Source: Atherinomorus stipes (lineage: Eukaryota; Chordata; Actinopteri; Atheriniformes; Atherinidae). From it: a stretch of DNA of 64,000 nt. Positions within the stretch are counted from its first letter, which is position 1. Every line of letters starts with the position of its first letter. Location: positions 434,001 through 498,000 of the forward strand of contig JALJCO010012849.1 in NCBI GenBank assembly GCA_023101725.1, read 5' to 3'. Positions 23,895 to 38,900 of the stretch are shown in pieces. The notes beneath the pieces are model-generated. The model saw only the letters and a program-made list of their open reading frames with translations, was not told the origin of the DNA and did not search any database. The translations under genes and the position numbers were made by a program.

Positions 23895-24115
23895 GTTAAG
23901 AGTCTCAGTTATCCAGGTCATGGTGTTCGAACTTGAATCAAAGGTAAATGGACTTCTTGTCTCTAAAAATCTCTTCCTAAAGACTTTTCCACATATAGCC
24001 TAGCTCAATTGGCTGGTTTGACTAACTATCTCCTCACCAGCCAGTTTAGAACTAAAGAAGCCTTTTAGATGAGAGATTAAAACGTTTTCAAGGGACAAAA
24101 AAGAGGTCTAGTTTC
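23895..24115. mobile_element. Possible Penelope-like terminal fragment
   Basis: AGAGTCTCAGTTATCCAGGT, TCACCAGCCAG, AAGAAGCCTTTTAGATGAGA and GATTAAAACGTTTTCAAGG resemble the terminal sequence that I associate with Penelope-like or related fish retroelements. This is recalled and not verified. No coding part is present. Confidence 0.4.
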
Positions 24116-24374
24116 TGATAAAAGCTCTGAGATTGTAATGTCCAACTTTTGTCTTTTTTATGTTTTAATTCTGTGAAGTCAGACACAGTGGTGTTCTTAT
24201 TCAGTTTCGTATGAACCAAACAGAAAATATAGCAATAAAAACTATTATTTTTAACAATAATTAAGTGAAAAGTTAATTTAAAGCACAAAACAAGAGTTTC
24301 GCCGTTTCGACCTTCAACCGTTCTAAATCGCTTTGCCACATGAGAATTGTCTCTCTGCAGTTGCCGTAGTTGAG

Positions 24375-24412
24375 TATAAATATCCTGCAAACCGGAAGTC
24401 CAACCCCTTTTC
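24375..24412 (+). promoter_or_regulatory. rpl38: rpl38 core promoter: TATA-like box, ETS site, TOP start
   Basis: A TATAAAT box at 24375-24381 is followed by CCGGAAGT at 24392-24399 (an ETS/GABP-type site, common in ribosomal protein promoters) and the pyrimidine run CCCCTTTTC at 24404-24412. A start about 30 bases downstream of the TATA-like box would fall in this run and give a 5' terminal oligopyrimidine mRNA. Such mRNAs are translationally controlled through mTOR in vertebrates. The exact start is inferred. Confidence 0.65.
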
Positions 24413-24433
24413 ATCCCCTCACTGGCAGACTGG
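24405..24433 (+). other. rpl38: rpl38 exon 1 (5' UTR, predicted)
   Basis: It starts within the pyrimidine tract and ends at GACTGG before the donor GTAAGT at 24434. It is entirely noncoding. The start coordinate is approximate. Confidence 0.6.
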
Positions 24434-24658
24434 GTAAGTTTGCTAGTTTCGCACAAGTAAAACTACTATTTAGATCATCATCCATCCTGTTTTTCAGTAA
24501 TAAACACAAACACGAATCTGCCAGATTATTGTCAATGCATTAAAATGACACAAGAAAATATAACTATTTTGTTTCGAACATGTTTCTTCACATTGTAACA
24601 ACTATGAACTAATTCCGTCTTTATCCTCCCGCAGTCATCAGTCCGCTGATACGGCAGC

Positions 24659-28272
<3,614 letters not shown>

Positions 28273-28295
28273 ATCCAGGATGTACAGAAAATTGT

Positions 28296-28316
28296 AATAA
28301 AATTGGTGGAAATAAA
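28296..28316 (+). terminator. rpl38: rpl38 poly(A) signals
   Basis: Two AATAAA hexamers lie 24 and 39 bases after the stop codon (28296-28301 and 28311-28316). They are followed by a GT-rich stretch (TTGTTCATTGTTGTC). The 3' UTR is therefore very short, as is usual for ribosomal protein mRNAs. Confidence 0.85.
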
Positions 28317-28431
28317 AACACTTGTTCATTGTTGTCTTTCTAAGATCAATAGCTGCCAGCTGGCATCATGGGTGAAAGTGAGTTCGGGATTAAGAATAAA
28401 ACGTGCTGTTTTAACAGTTTTCCACTAGGTG

Positions 28432-28445
28432 TCAGTTTTGAGCTA
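28432..28445 (+). promoter_or_regulatory. CTCF-core-like motif, one mismatch
   Basis: CCACTAGGTGTCAG differs from the CTCF core CCASYAGRKGGCRS at one inner base. It lies about 100 bases beyond the rpl38 poly(A) signals and in the same orientation as the better match at 29269. Confidence 0.35.
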
Positions 28446-29139
28446 AATGTTTTTCTGGGCTGAATTAAAAACATTTGTATCTGGAATTTATGCAGAGATG
28501 AAAAATAAAATATGTTTTGCATTCATCCTTTTGAAAAATTGATTTAATTTCTGTATATGGCTCTTAAAATGTGATTGCTCTGGGTAAGTCGATCCAGTGG
28601 GTGTGCCGGGGTCATTAGACATTCATTGGAATTACAGGTCCGATGTAGTCTGGTAAATATCTATGCAAATGAATTCGATTCTGAGCAAACTGCATATAAA
28701 GATGGTTTAATCTATTCCTTCAGCTGGCCTGGGCTGTTAGAGATAAGCTCAAGATTGACTAAGTAGCATCACAAAAAATAGCACTGGTCAAATTTAGCAA
28801 ATGAACCTGTGGCCCAATGTGCTACACATTTGTTGCAGATTTCAAGCTACAGGCAATATGTACACCTACTCTGACCAAGTCACGTCTATAGAGCACATTT
28901 AAAAAATAACCTCAGATGAACAAATGGAAGAACAAACCAGAAATAAAATACACAAGACACAACACCGAAACTAAACAAAAACATGACACTTAAGAGAAAC
29001 ATAAGGTCATAGCTTTATTAGTATGAAACTAAATCACACCACAGTCGGCCAACTTGTGTGTTAGTGTGTATGCACATAATGCTCCAGCATGTTTCGCACC
29101 AACTACTTAAAATTTTAAATACTTGTGCATGTGAAGGTT

Positions 29140-29216
29140 CAGAGAAAGTCAAATTAAGGTAATGCAATTTAGCTACATTCTAACAAAAAGCCAAATATCC
29201 CGAACTTCTTATGAGT
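29140..29216. mobile_element. Decayed end of a Tc1-type miniature
   Basis: AACAAAAAGCCAAATATCCC and TTCTTATGAGTA resemble the right end of the intact miniature at 57014-57217 (CAAAAAGCCAACTATCC, TTTTTGTGAGTA). The left end is not recognisable. Confidence 0.4.
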
Positions 29217-29268
29217 AAATTGAACTGTTCAGGTCCATCTACCGATGGACTGTAACTGTTGTAATCGT

Positions 29269-29282
29269 CCACTAGGTGGCAG
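29269..29282 (+). promoter_or_regulatory. CTCF-core-like motif
   Basis: CCACTAGGTGGCAG, followed by TG, fits the vertebrate CTCF core consensus at every position. It is between rpl38 and the ttyh2 promoter region, where an insulator would be plausible. Binding is inferred from the motif only. Confidence 0.5.
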
Positions 29283-29459
29283 TGTAGTATTTCATTCTGA
29301 AGACGAGAAAAAAAAGACCGTTAAAGAATAAACGCTGATATTTAAGACAAGTTACCAAAATACTAATGTCCGTGTTAAACAAAGCTTTTTATTTTTTACT
29401 TTTGTTATTTTTATTTTTATCCATTCTGGCTACTGGAATAATTACTCCAAACCTCAAGC

Positions 29460-29855
29460 AGAAACCTCTGCGCGCTCCCACATCTCCTCGTGTCCCCTTT
29501 ACTATCTGCGCGCGCTCCCGCTACTGATAGTGCCGTCTGGAGCGGCTGTCTGCCGGATAGTATCTGTGGGTCCACGGACACGAAGACATGGGAGCAGAGT
29601 GACTTTTGCTTTTTCAGAGGAAATTTAAAAAAAATAAATAAAATAAATCAAACAATTATTTCACACCAGCGGAGGGTTTTTGTAGATGTTTTCCCCCATG
29701 TGTGGTGGAGTGGGAATTTCCACAACTTGGCATGTTTTTATCGTTGCCTTTGTTTGATGTGAGACTTGATTAAGATCTCCGGCAGCGGACCACACCGCCC
29801 GCTTCAGGACTGAGAGGCTCGTTGGGCTGCAGCCTAACTTTTTCTCCGGGCAGGG
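29460..29855 (+). promoter_or_regulatory. ttyh2: Predicted ttyh2 promoter and 5' UTR
   Basis: Local GC content rises, with GCGCGCTCCC repeated twice (about 29470 and 29511) just upstream of a probable 5' UTR. No TATA box was seen. The leader contains earlier ATG triplets, including one at 29588. The start at 29856 was chosen because its frame matches the tweety N-terminus and it is preceded by GGCAGGG. Confidence 0.5.
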
Positions 29856-29984
29856 ATGTCTTTGGCTCGCGTGGATTACATTGCGCCCTGGTGGACTTAC
29901 TGGCTTCACAATTTTCCTCACATCAACCTGAGGTTTCAGGCCATTGACAAAAGCTTCCAGCCTGAAGATGAGAACTACCAGCAG
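29856..29984 (+). CDS. ttyh2: ttyh2 coding exon 1
   Basis: Open from the ATG to the donor GTCAGT at 29985. It ends PEDENYQQ and covers the extracellular N-terminal part before the first membrane helix. Confidence 0.92.
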
Positions 29985-32900
29985 GTCAGTAGAAGAAGAT
30001 GGGGTGGAAGGAGTTTCATTACAAGCCCACAGTCGTATGAAACTGGGACATAACATGCCTGTAGGCTTAAGTTTATGCCACAATTTGACATATTGTTTCT
30101 CTTTATAGCCATCTCCTTTTATATAGTGAACATTTATGGTGTATCCCCCTAAGATTCAGGTTGCATTTTGCATTATTGATGAAAAAAGTGGCTCATAAAG
30201 TCTCTGAATGTCCTTCAGTCCATTTAAGTGGTAACCACCTTGAATAATTTGCCATTTATTTAGTGCTTTGGTCCTACAGATCAGTCATGGTTGATAGGTG
30301 TTGTCATTTTTAAAAGCCCTTATCCGTTCTGCAATAATGTGTTGGAGTGATGGTTTTATTAAGGTACAGCACAGATTTGGTTTTGCAGTAGAAGCAGAGC
30401 ATGCATATCTAAAACTGCTTTCACATAAATCTGACATGTTTTTTATGAATTTGCCAGTGTGACAAATCCACTGCCTCTGTAAACGGTGAGGCAGGGAGTG
30501 GGCCAAGTTTCACGAGTGGGATTCAAAGGGGGTTTCCCATCTAACTCCAGCAGTGACAGGACTACTTAACGCAGCTTTTATATGGTCAACTTTTGGATGA
30601 ATAAAGACCAGTTTGTGATCATTTTAATCCCATAAATGTTAAAGAATTTTGGTGTTAATTTGCTTTTTCAGGGTTACAGATCAGCTTTAGTCAGTACAAG
30701 AAGTCATATCCTGCAGAGAGGAGATGGCATTTAAGTTTGCTGCTGCAGAATTTAACAGAAAGGTCTCCCGAGTGAGGTTCAGTGACCTTTGAAAAGAAGA
30801 AGAGATTAATTTCAGTAGTGGAAATAATTGGAAGACAAATTGACATGCACTTTTTTTACATTCAAAACTAACCAGGAAATGTTTAACTCTCAGTATAGAT
30901 TCAGTTCAAATTTAAAGGAGCTTTATAAGTTTTTGTCCTGATTACAAGAGAAACTGAAGCTTGCTTGAAAGAATGTTTTAATGACAAAGCAACAGGAAAT
31001 GACTGAATCATTGTTTGGTTTCTCAGTTCACTGAACCTCAACCATGACAGCTGCTGTTTGTCAGTCTGACTCGGATTTTTGTTTGCAGGAATAAATAAAA
31101 ACTACCAGACTGATTTGCATGAAACTTGGTGGACAGGTGGAGCATTTGAAAAACCCTTGAAATTAGTCTGTGCAGCTCGATCACTGAAGCATTAACAACA
31201 GGTTGAAGTTGGTGGTGTCTTTAAGTATATTTTGGATAACCTTTGCAGCAATATGTTCCTAAAGTGATACACCGTCTGATCATTTCAGCTCATGTCAGTT
31301 TTGTTCATAAGGCACCAATTTATGGCAAAAAGTGACAATAATCCAGTCAAATTCATGATGATTTTGCTTCCAAAAAGATGTCTAGCTAAGTAAACCAACA
31401 GATCACATGGACTTTTTTCTCTTCGATCCAAACCCTCACACCAAAATCTAGTATATTTGATTTTCTGCCACGCTTGATCTTCAGGGGAAAAATGCGTTTC
31501 TTGTTGACCTGAAATGGTAAATGGTTTGTTTACAGGTCACATCTTGGGGGTGTTGTGTAGAAACAGGCAACCGATTACATGAGCACATTAGTTATACATA
31601 ATCAGTCAGTAAAATGAGTCACTCTTTCTGAACTTAAATTTACCCTTAGCTGTCTAGTAAAAGATGCCGATGAGTCTAAACGTATGTATTCCAGCTACAA
31701 ATAAAGCCTGGATAGTTTGATTCTCTCATGATCATAAAACTTACAAGCTGCTTTGTAAATTAGTATTTTGGTTTTTTTCCCCCCCAAAATCGTTTCTAGA
31801 ATAGGTCAATTAGGTCAAAAATAGGATTGAAATTTTTCAGTTGTTGTTGGTTTTTTTCATGCAGAACGCAACCAATAACCTTAGACTGGCACTAAGACAT
31901 ATCCCAGACATGAAGTGTCCCAATCTATCAATCTCAAACAGTAGCTGTAGCTGGATGTAGAACTTTATTTGGAGTAAGTAAGGGAGTTTCTAGTACTGCA
32001 CCATTAGGAGGCGCTACAAAACTCTGCTCCAGGAGTTCCCAAACTTTTCCGCGCCAAGGCCCACTAAGTTTGCAGGAGTCGGATATTGGACAGGATTGGA
32101 TGTTTCATGGGTGTGGCCAGATGCGTTGGGTTAGGTGTTGGGGTAGAGGTTGGCGTTAAAATGACCCGATCAGAACGGTTTATTGCAGCATTAGGCAGAG
32201 TCGGATATCGGGCGGGGTCGGACATCCAATTCCACCTCATCCTGCGAGCTGCCGTCAGCACCTTCTCCCATCAGCTTCTGGCCTGGGACAAGGCCTAAGT
32301 TTGTTTAGCATAAGATTTATTTATTTATTTATTTAATTTATTAATTTTTTTTTTGTTCACATAACTTTGCTTCACTCCAATTATCAGAGCCCCCCTGGTG
32401 GTCCCCCTTTGAAGAGTTCTGCTCAAAACTGTAGGTTGTTATGGTAATAGTGGAGTGGAAGTCTTTCCTCTCCAAAGTGCATGATTTGTTTTCAAGGAAT
32501 TTGCAAAGTTACAAGATTTCCTAAAGTTTTTATTTACGTTTTAAGTCTTTAAAAGTTGAATATGGAACATTTTTATGAAAGACACACAACGTAACTTTTA
32601 GACCTTAAAAATACGCGTTTCTGACTTTGTTTTGATGCCAGACCAACATTCATTATGCACATTTTCGAGCTGTCACTGCCCAGAGGCATCCCGGGGCTCA
32701 GAAACAGCAGTATGTAAGATTCCCATCCGGGATGCAACTTGAACGTGCATCATGTCGGATTTGGTAAAGTAACGCAAGGAAACATTACGGGAGGAAGAGA
32801 GGAAAAGAGAGAGAGGAAGGGACAGAACAAGAGGCAAGATAAGACTGTCTTTTACTGGCTGGTTTGAGCTCACAGTACAGGTACGATGAAGATGGATGGT

Positions 32901-35900
32901 AGTTTAGCCACCGATCGTGGGCGCGTCGAGGGCGAGAAAACTGCTAAAAGTTCCGTCGTGTGTCTTTAAAGCCTGAAAATAGATATAAAATTAATTTTAA
33001 TGGGTTCGACAATGGTGTTATGTTTACATCCACAAGCCAATACAGGCCGCCATTGTGGGTTGCGAAATACAGTCTATGTTCCAACAGTAGGCTATGTTGG
33101 GCACAGTTATGCTGGCACTGGGAAAACTGGTAGAGCTAGCAAGTCAAGCAGCTGCTTCAGAGCCCCAGTGATATTGTTATCCATCTCAGAAGAGGAGTGA
33201 CCTGAGAAAAGGTCGCTCCTTAAAAGGTAAATTTAGATGAAGCCTACACTAAATGGACCCGCATGAGAAATTTTCCATGACATCAAAACACGGAAATGGC
33301 GACTTTTCTCCTGGACTGCTAAGCTAACTCGCTTGCTAACCTGGCAAATGTTCACTGTCTGTTATAAAACTTCTGTGCCTTACTTGTTGGTCATGGTGCA
33401 GGCTGCTGGTTCCTTGACGTTAGGGCAGCGAGCCTGGCAACCCAACAGCTGGAGTCTTTTTTCTTTCTTTCTTTTTTTCCCTGCTGTCGCAGCTACAACC
33501 TTGACACGCTATTACGTCCGTATTCCACATCCAACCTTTAACTTCTATAAGTTGTTGAGGGGCTTTTGAACTTTCTGTAATGTTAACCGACTAGCTTGTA
33601 GTGATGTGTATTTGCCGTTTAAGAAAAATTTAACACATTTATTCAAAATATTGTACCCTGACAATTTTCCCCATGTTTTTACAGTATAGTTTTCCATCAG
33701 TGGCTTTCTTCCCAGTGACCAAGACTCTGTAACACAACTTCAAGACACTAAAATTTAGACGAATTTGCTCACTTGACCATCACCCTCTAACTTCTCTCTC
33801 CTTACCAGGATCAGCCCTGATGCATTTCTGCTCAAAAATATCAAATGTCAGCTCAGTCTAATGAGATTTAATGAGATTTATGGTTGAAGTCTGAGTTGCT
33901 TTGTAGAGGAACAATCAGAGCTTCGTCGTGTGTGTGTTTGGGGGGTGGGGGGTTCTTCTCAGCAGGTGATATAATCTATCTTCTAAACAGTCAATGAGTC
34001 TGAAGGAACTCCCCATCACCAACTATCATTCAACAACTTTTTTGCCTCCTGCTGCCTTTAATGGTACAAAACGCCTCCTTCTGTCTATTACCCATTTTTC
34101 TCAGATACTGTATATGTCCTGTTACAGTAGGTTGATCCATTTCATAATGATGTTTAAGTTGATACGAGGCTGTCAGAGCATCATTGCTTACGTTCTTTTT
34201 CCAGACTGCTAAGTTTAATTGGGATCTTTTTGACTGAATGAAAAAGCCTGGTAACGGAGGTGATGCACTGATCTTTGACATCCTTGCATAGTTATGAATA
34301 ATAATGTGAGTTGTACTTGTAACTTGCATCTAGAGCAGCACTCCAAGACAGAAGTGGCTTGTAAACATTATAATTGACTATAAACTGGCTTGTTGTGTCC
34401 CGTTTTATGGCATCACAAAATACCACAGTGGTATTAATGCAAGATTTATCCCCTTCATTTCTACTTTAAGGGGAATAATTGCATGACAGATGCATTTTTG
34501 CGTTGTTTTGGTTGTAGGAAACTCACTTTTAGTGACGCTTTAATTGAGCCATGTAATGTTGAGTTTACTCTATTGTACAGAAACTGCTGAATTGATGTCT
34601 GCTTGGCTGCTGCTGTGAATACAGTGGAGCAGTTGAGCGATGGCTGTAACCCAGGCCACATGCTTTGTCAGAGGAATTGTAATTGGCCTGTTGTAGAGTT
34701 GGCAGTCGCGGTGAAGTCCTGTCTTGGCTTTAGGCCATCGAATGTGAAGGAATGTAAGAGGTCGAGATCTTTCATTGTTCTTTGTCTGAATCTGTGTATG
34801 CGAGTGTGTGTGCATGCCTGGTTGCAGGCTTCTAGCTCCCTGCTGGATGCTGATGGTATCCTTACAGGATTCATCTGCCTGAAGTCCCCCCTCTAATTTC
34901 TGTCTTCTGACACTAATCAGGCTGTTCTGTTTTTATCTACCTTTTGCATATTTTGGCAAATTTCATCAATTTATGCAATAAGCTGACTTGCTGACTGACT
35001 ACTTGTAAAGAATAAAGGCTCTCTTTCAAGATCTCTCTCACCCATATGCAGCAGCTTGTGCAAGAAGTGGGTGTTATTGTTGAACTGTCTGTCTTTTTTA
35101 CTGGAATCTCTTTAGTTTTTAAGTACGCTGCTTTGAGGAGAACCAGAAACCTGCTGTTGCTCATCATTTTGTGGATGCACATCTGCTTGATGTGGGATTG
35201 TTCTGTCCTTTTTAGCCGGTCTGACATAAAGATGCATTCCTCTGCTCCACGTCTTCCAGTTGTGAAGCCTGGAGGATAGAAAGAGGGCGAAAACTTAAAA
35301 AGCTTGCCCAAAAATAGGACAGAGGCCTAGTTTTTCCTGCATTTGTGTGTGTGTGTGAGTGTGCACATGTGTGTATTGAGTCTGACATCATGTGTAGGTC
35401 AGCAGGTCCATGCCCATATGACATCTCTTTTCTCTCCACTTCCTGCTTTGTGTGTCAAATGTGCTTGTGCAACATAGTTTCTGTGCCCATCACATGAACC
35501 GCTACAGCCATCCAACCAAAGCACTGTGATACTGCGGTTACAGGACAGAACACTGAGGTTAAAAGTTTCTGAGAAATTTACACTTTTGTCGACTAATGTT
35601 TTTATTCTGAACATTAAAGTAGCACGACTGAATTTTGGCAGGTTTGTGCACTTTGGCTCCCCTTAACAGGCTATTTTGGCATCCATCTTGCATCCTGTCT
35701 CTTCTCTGAGCCTTCTCCAGCCAGTAAAAGTCAGTCCAATGTTGACTGTTGTCTTCGCTCTTTCATCATCACTTTCTGTCTTTGTTTCCTTTAATAGGTG
35801 GCTTTCAGTCACGTGACCCGGACGCCGCGCGAAATGCAGACGGAGGGCAAGAAGTGTTTTCCTCCGGTTCAAAACGCAGCGAAATGAATGGCAGCGAGTA

Positions 35901-38900
35901 CGCTGTGGCTTTCAATGGGCTGGTCCAGACACCATATTGCCAAAAAATATATTTATACATAAGATATGACCCATGAAGTCTAAATAAAACAGACTGGTCT
36001 TATAATTTTGTAGATTTACCGGCCGTGAGGCGATGACATCACAAACCATCTCGCTGCTGACAAAGCAATGCTCATAACTTTACTTCTGGGCATCCGATCT
36101 TAAAAAATTACAACTGTAGGGGGGACAGGTGTCCAAAATAAATAAGGTAACGTGGCATGAGGCTGAGCTGCCTTTCCAATATTGCTTTCTCTCCCTAAGA
36201 GGGATTTTCCACACTTGCGGTGTTAACATGTTTGTGAGCAGTGGAGGATGTGTGTGGCTCGGCCACCATCACACACGAGGACCATTAGCTGTTTTGTTTT
36301 TTTTAAACCATAAAATGGACTGTAGGCTACTTACATATAGCATAATTTGCTTCATGAGGAGACACATGTGCTGCAAAGCCCAGAATGAGGCTGCAAGCGG
36401 GGCAGAGATCCACCCGAGGTCCGCAAAAGAAAAAAAAAGAAAGCAAGGCTCATGACTTTCTGTCTGTCTGATGAATGAATCCTCAGTAGCCGAGAAGCCG
36501 ACGGTTATTCTGTTTCATGTCGGGTCAACCAGGATCCAAATAAGCTTTGAATGGCTGTCGCCTGTTTCTGCGGGTAATAGTGACTTATGCTATTTTAAAT
36601 AAATAACCTAGCTCACAATATTGCTAACGCTGAGTGTTTTTATGTGCTTGGATCTTGTATATTAATTTATTTTACTTCTGTTATCCCAAATTCCAAATCG
36701 AATTTTAGGGCTGTGCAAAAGTTAAACCGCATTTCTCCAAACTAGGTCTACTATTATGAGATCCACAGAAACCCCCCTAAAAATTGGTTTGCTGCCAGAG
36801 AGAGTGGGGAAATATCCTTAACAATAATAATAAAATAATAATAAATTATCTTACCTATTTTAGAAAGTGGTCGCTGTAAACTTTGGCATTGTTAGACTCT
36901 GCTCCAGTGTTGCTTTGTCAGTTTTCGACATTTTTCAACTTTGTTAACGACAGTTTTATGTACTCAAAAAAAAAAAGTATCCTTTTCTCTGATAGCGTGA
37001 TTGGAGCAGCCATAAACTGCAGACACAGAGGCGTTTTCCACACAGATATTACAGGCGACTTTCCTTCTAGCCCTCCGTCTGCATTTCGCGCGCTATGAAC
37101 GTGACGTATGGTGCAAGCAACCTATAGTCCCTGTTGGATGTCTTCACTGCACGTCCAGAATGGCCAGTGTTGATATCCAGTTGCTGGCGTGCAACACAGT
37201 GCTCAAACTGGAAAAAACGGCTCCAGAAGTGTGTATATTGAGTGTCAGTGTACCATTAAAACAAGTCAGAAGCCCTGTTTTAAGGGTACAGAGTGTAAGA
37301 ATTACTGACATCTAGTAGTAAACATGGGTATAGCAATGACTTTACAAGCCGAGCACTATGTGAATGTATGGTAGCTGTCAGTGGACAAAACTCTCCCAGA
37401 CATTAAGATGTTTTCATCTGTGGTCTTGAGTGTAGCTATGACTGTACTACGAGTACCTACTTTTAAAGCCTTATAAGGCCGTATTTATCCCAAACAGTGC
37501 CCAAACTCCCATTAAACAAAGCTGGAACAGCAGTTTTAAAGTTCATAGGGTTCTCACTTCACACTCAGTTTTATCCATTTAGGAGCACTTTAATAATAAT
37601 GGTGTCACAAATATGGCAGCCTCCATGTGGACCCCCAACATGACGTAAATGGCTCAGTATAAGAAAAGAAACGCATAACAACTTTTCTAGTGATGCAATT
37701 ACACATGAATAAAAACACCTTTTTGAATTCCATATTTACATGTTTCTACCATTGACCTTTGTATTTTTTACACACTGTACATTCAAAGGTACAGTGTGTA
37801 AAAAGCCAAAGGTCAATGGCAAAAAGAATTAATATATAATTCAAAACAGCTGATGGAGGTGGTGAGAAAATATGAAAATGACATGTGGCATTTAAATACC
37901 CTGACATCACCGCACGCACAACCCCCCTTTACCTGTTAAATATCTACTCACCGAGTCAAACAGCCATCCCGTGGAGTATTGACCAGACCAAAATGAACGT
38001 TTTTATTGTCCCTGCGGCCTTAAGAACAAAGAACATTACTCTAGCTGCCTTTCACTTGTTTTTCCCATGGGCTGCCTGCGCACGATCCCATTGGTTCCAA
38101 AGAGCGCATTGGATGCAAAGGATCATGGTCTATGTAGTTTAGTGCGTTATGCTCCACTTAATGTGGACTGAAAACTATTATTTTTGTCCCAAGGCACGCT
38201 GTTTAATACTGTTATAAGACCGTGATGATACCTACCGCAATATTGTGATATCTCCAATATTGTGTAAGGATAGACTGATACATCGGCCAGCTGATATTTT
38301 AGGACGATATTTGAGGCTGATATTTGCATTTTTTGCTGGAATCGGCATCGGCCAATATGTCAGGTGTGTTGGCCGATACCCCCACTCACTATAATTGACA
38401 TACTTTTTATGAATATAATTACAAGTTTAATGTTTCTATTTAATATTTGTTTACAAGTGCACTTTTTCTTTTTTATATATTCATTTGAAGTGCTTTCTTC
38501 TTTTTTTGTATTAAAAAAGTTGTAAAATAACTTCATTGTATTAATTTGGGAGTCAAATGCAGTATCGGCCCAAAATATCAGCAGGTTGTATCAGCCATTG
38601 GCTGATTAGAAATATCCTTATCACTACCGGCCCTAAAAATTTTGTATTGGTCGATCCCTAATATCGTGACACCCCTAAATAAGGCTGTCTCACATGCATC
38701 TGTGTTAACAAAAATAAACAAAGAAAGTAAAAAAAAAAGTCTTAAGGGAAATTGAGGGTACATGTCAAGCTCAAAAACTAAACTGAGAAAGAAGACTCAT
38801 ATTTACAAACAGTAATGAAATTTTCTTAAGAATGTTGGTTCTTTTTTACTTGAATTCATGTCATTTAGCTGTGAACATGCTGCCAGTTCATTTTGAATGT

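Noticed and set aside
35749..36455. Open frames of 75 and 108 codons
   Set aside because: They span the border and interior of a nested DNA element and show no known domain.
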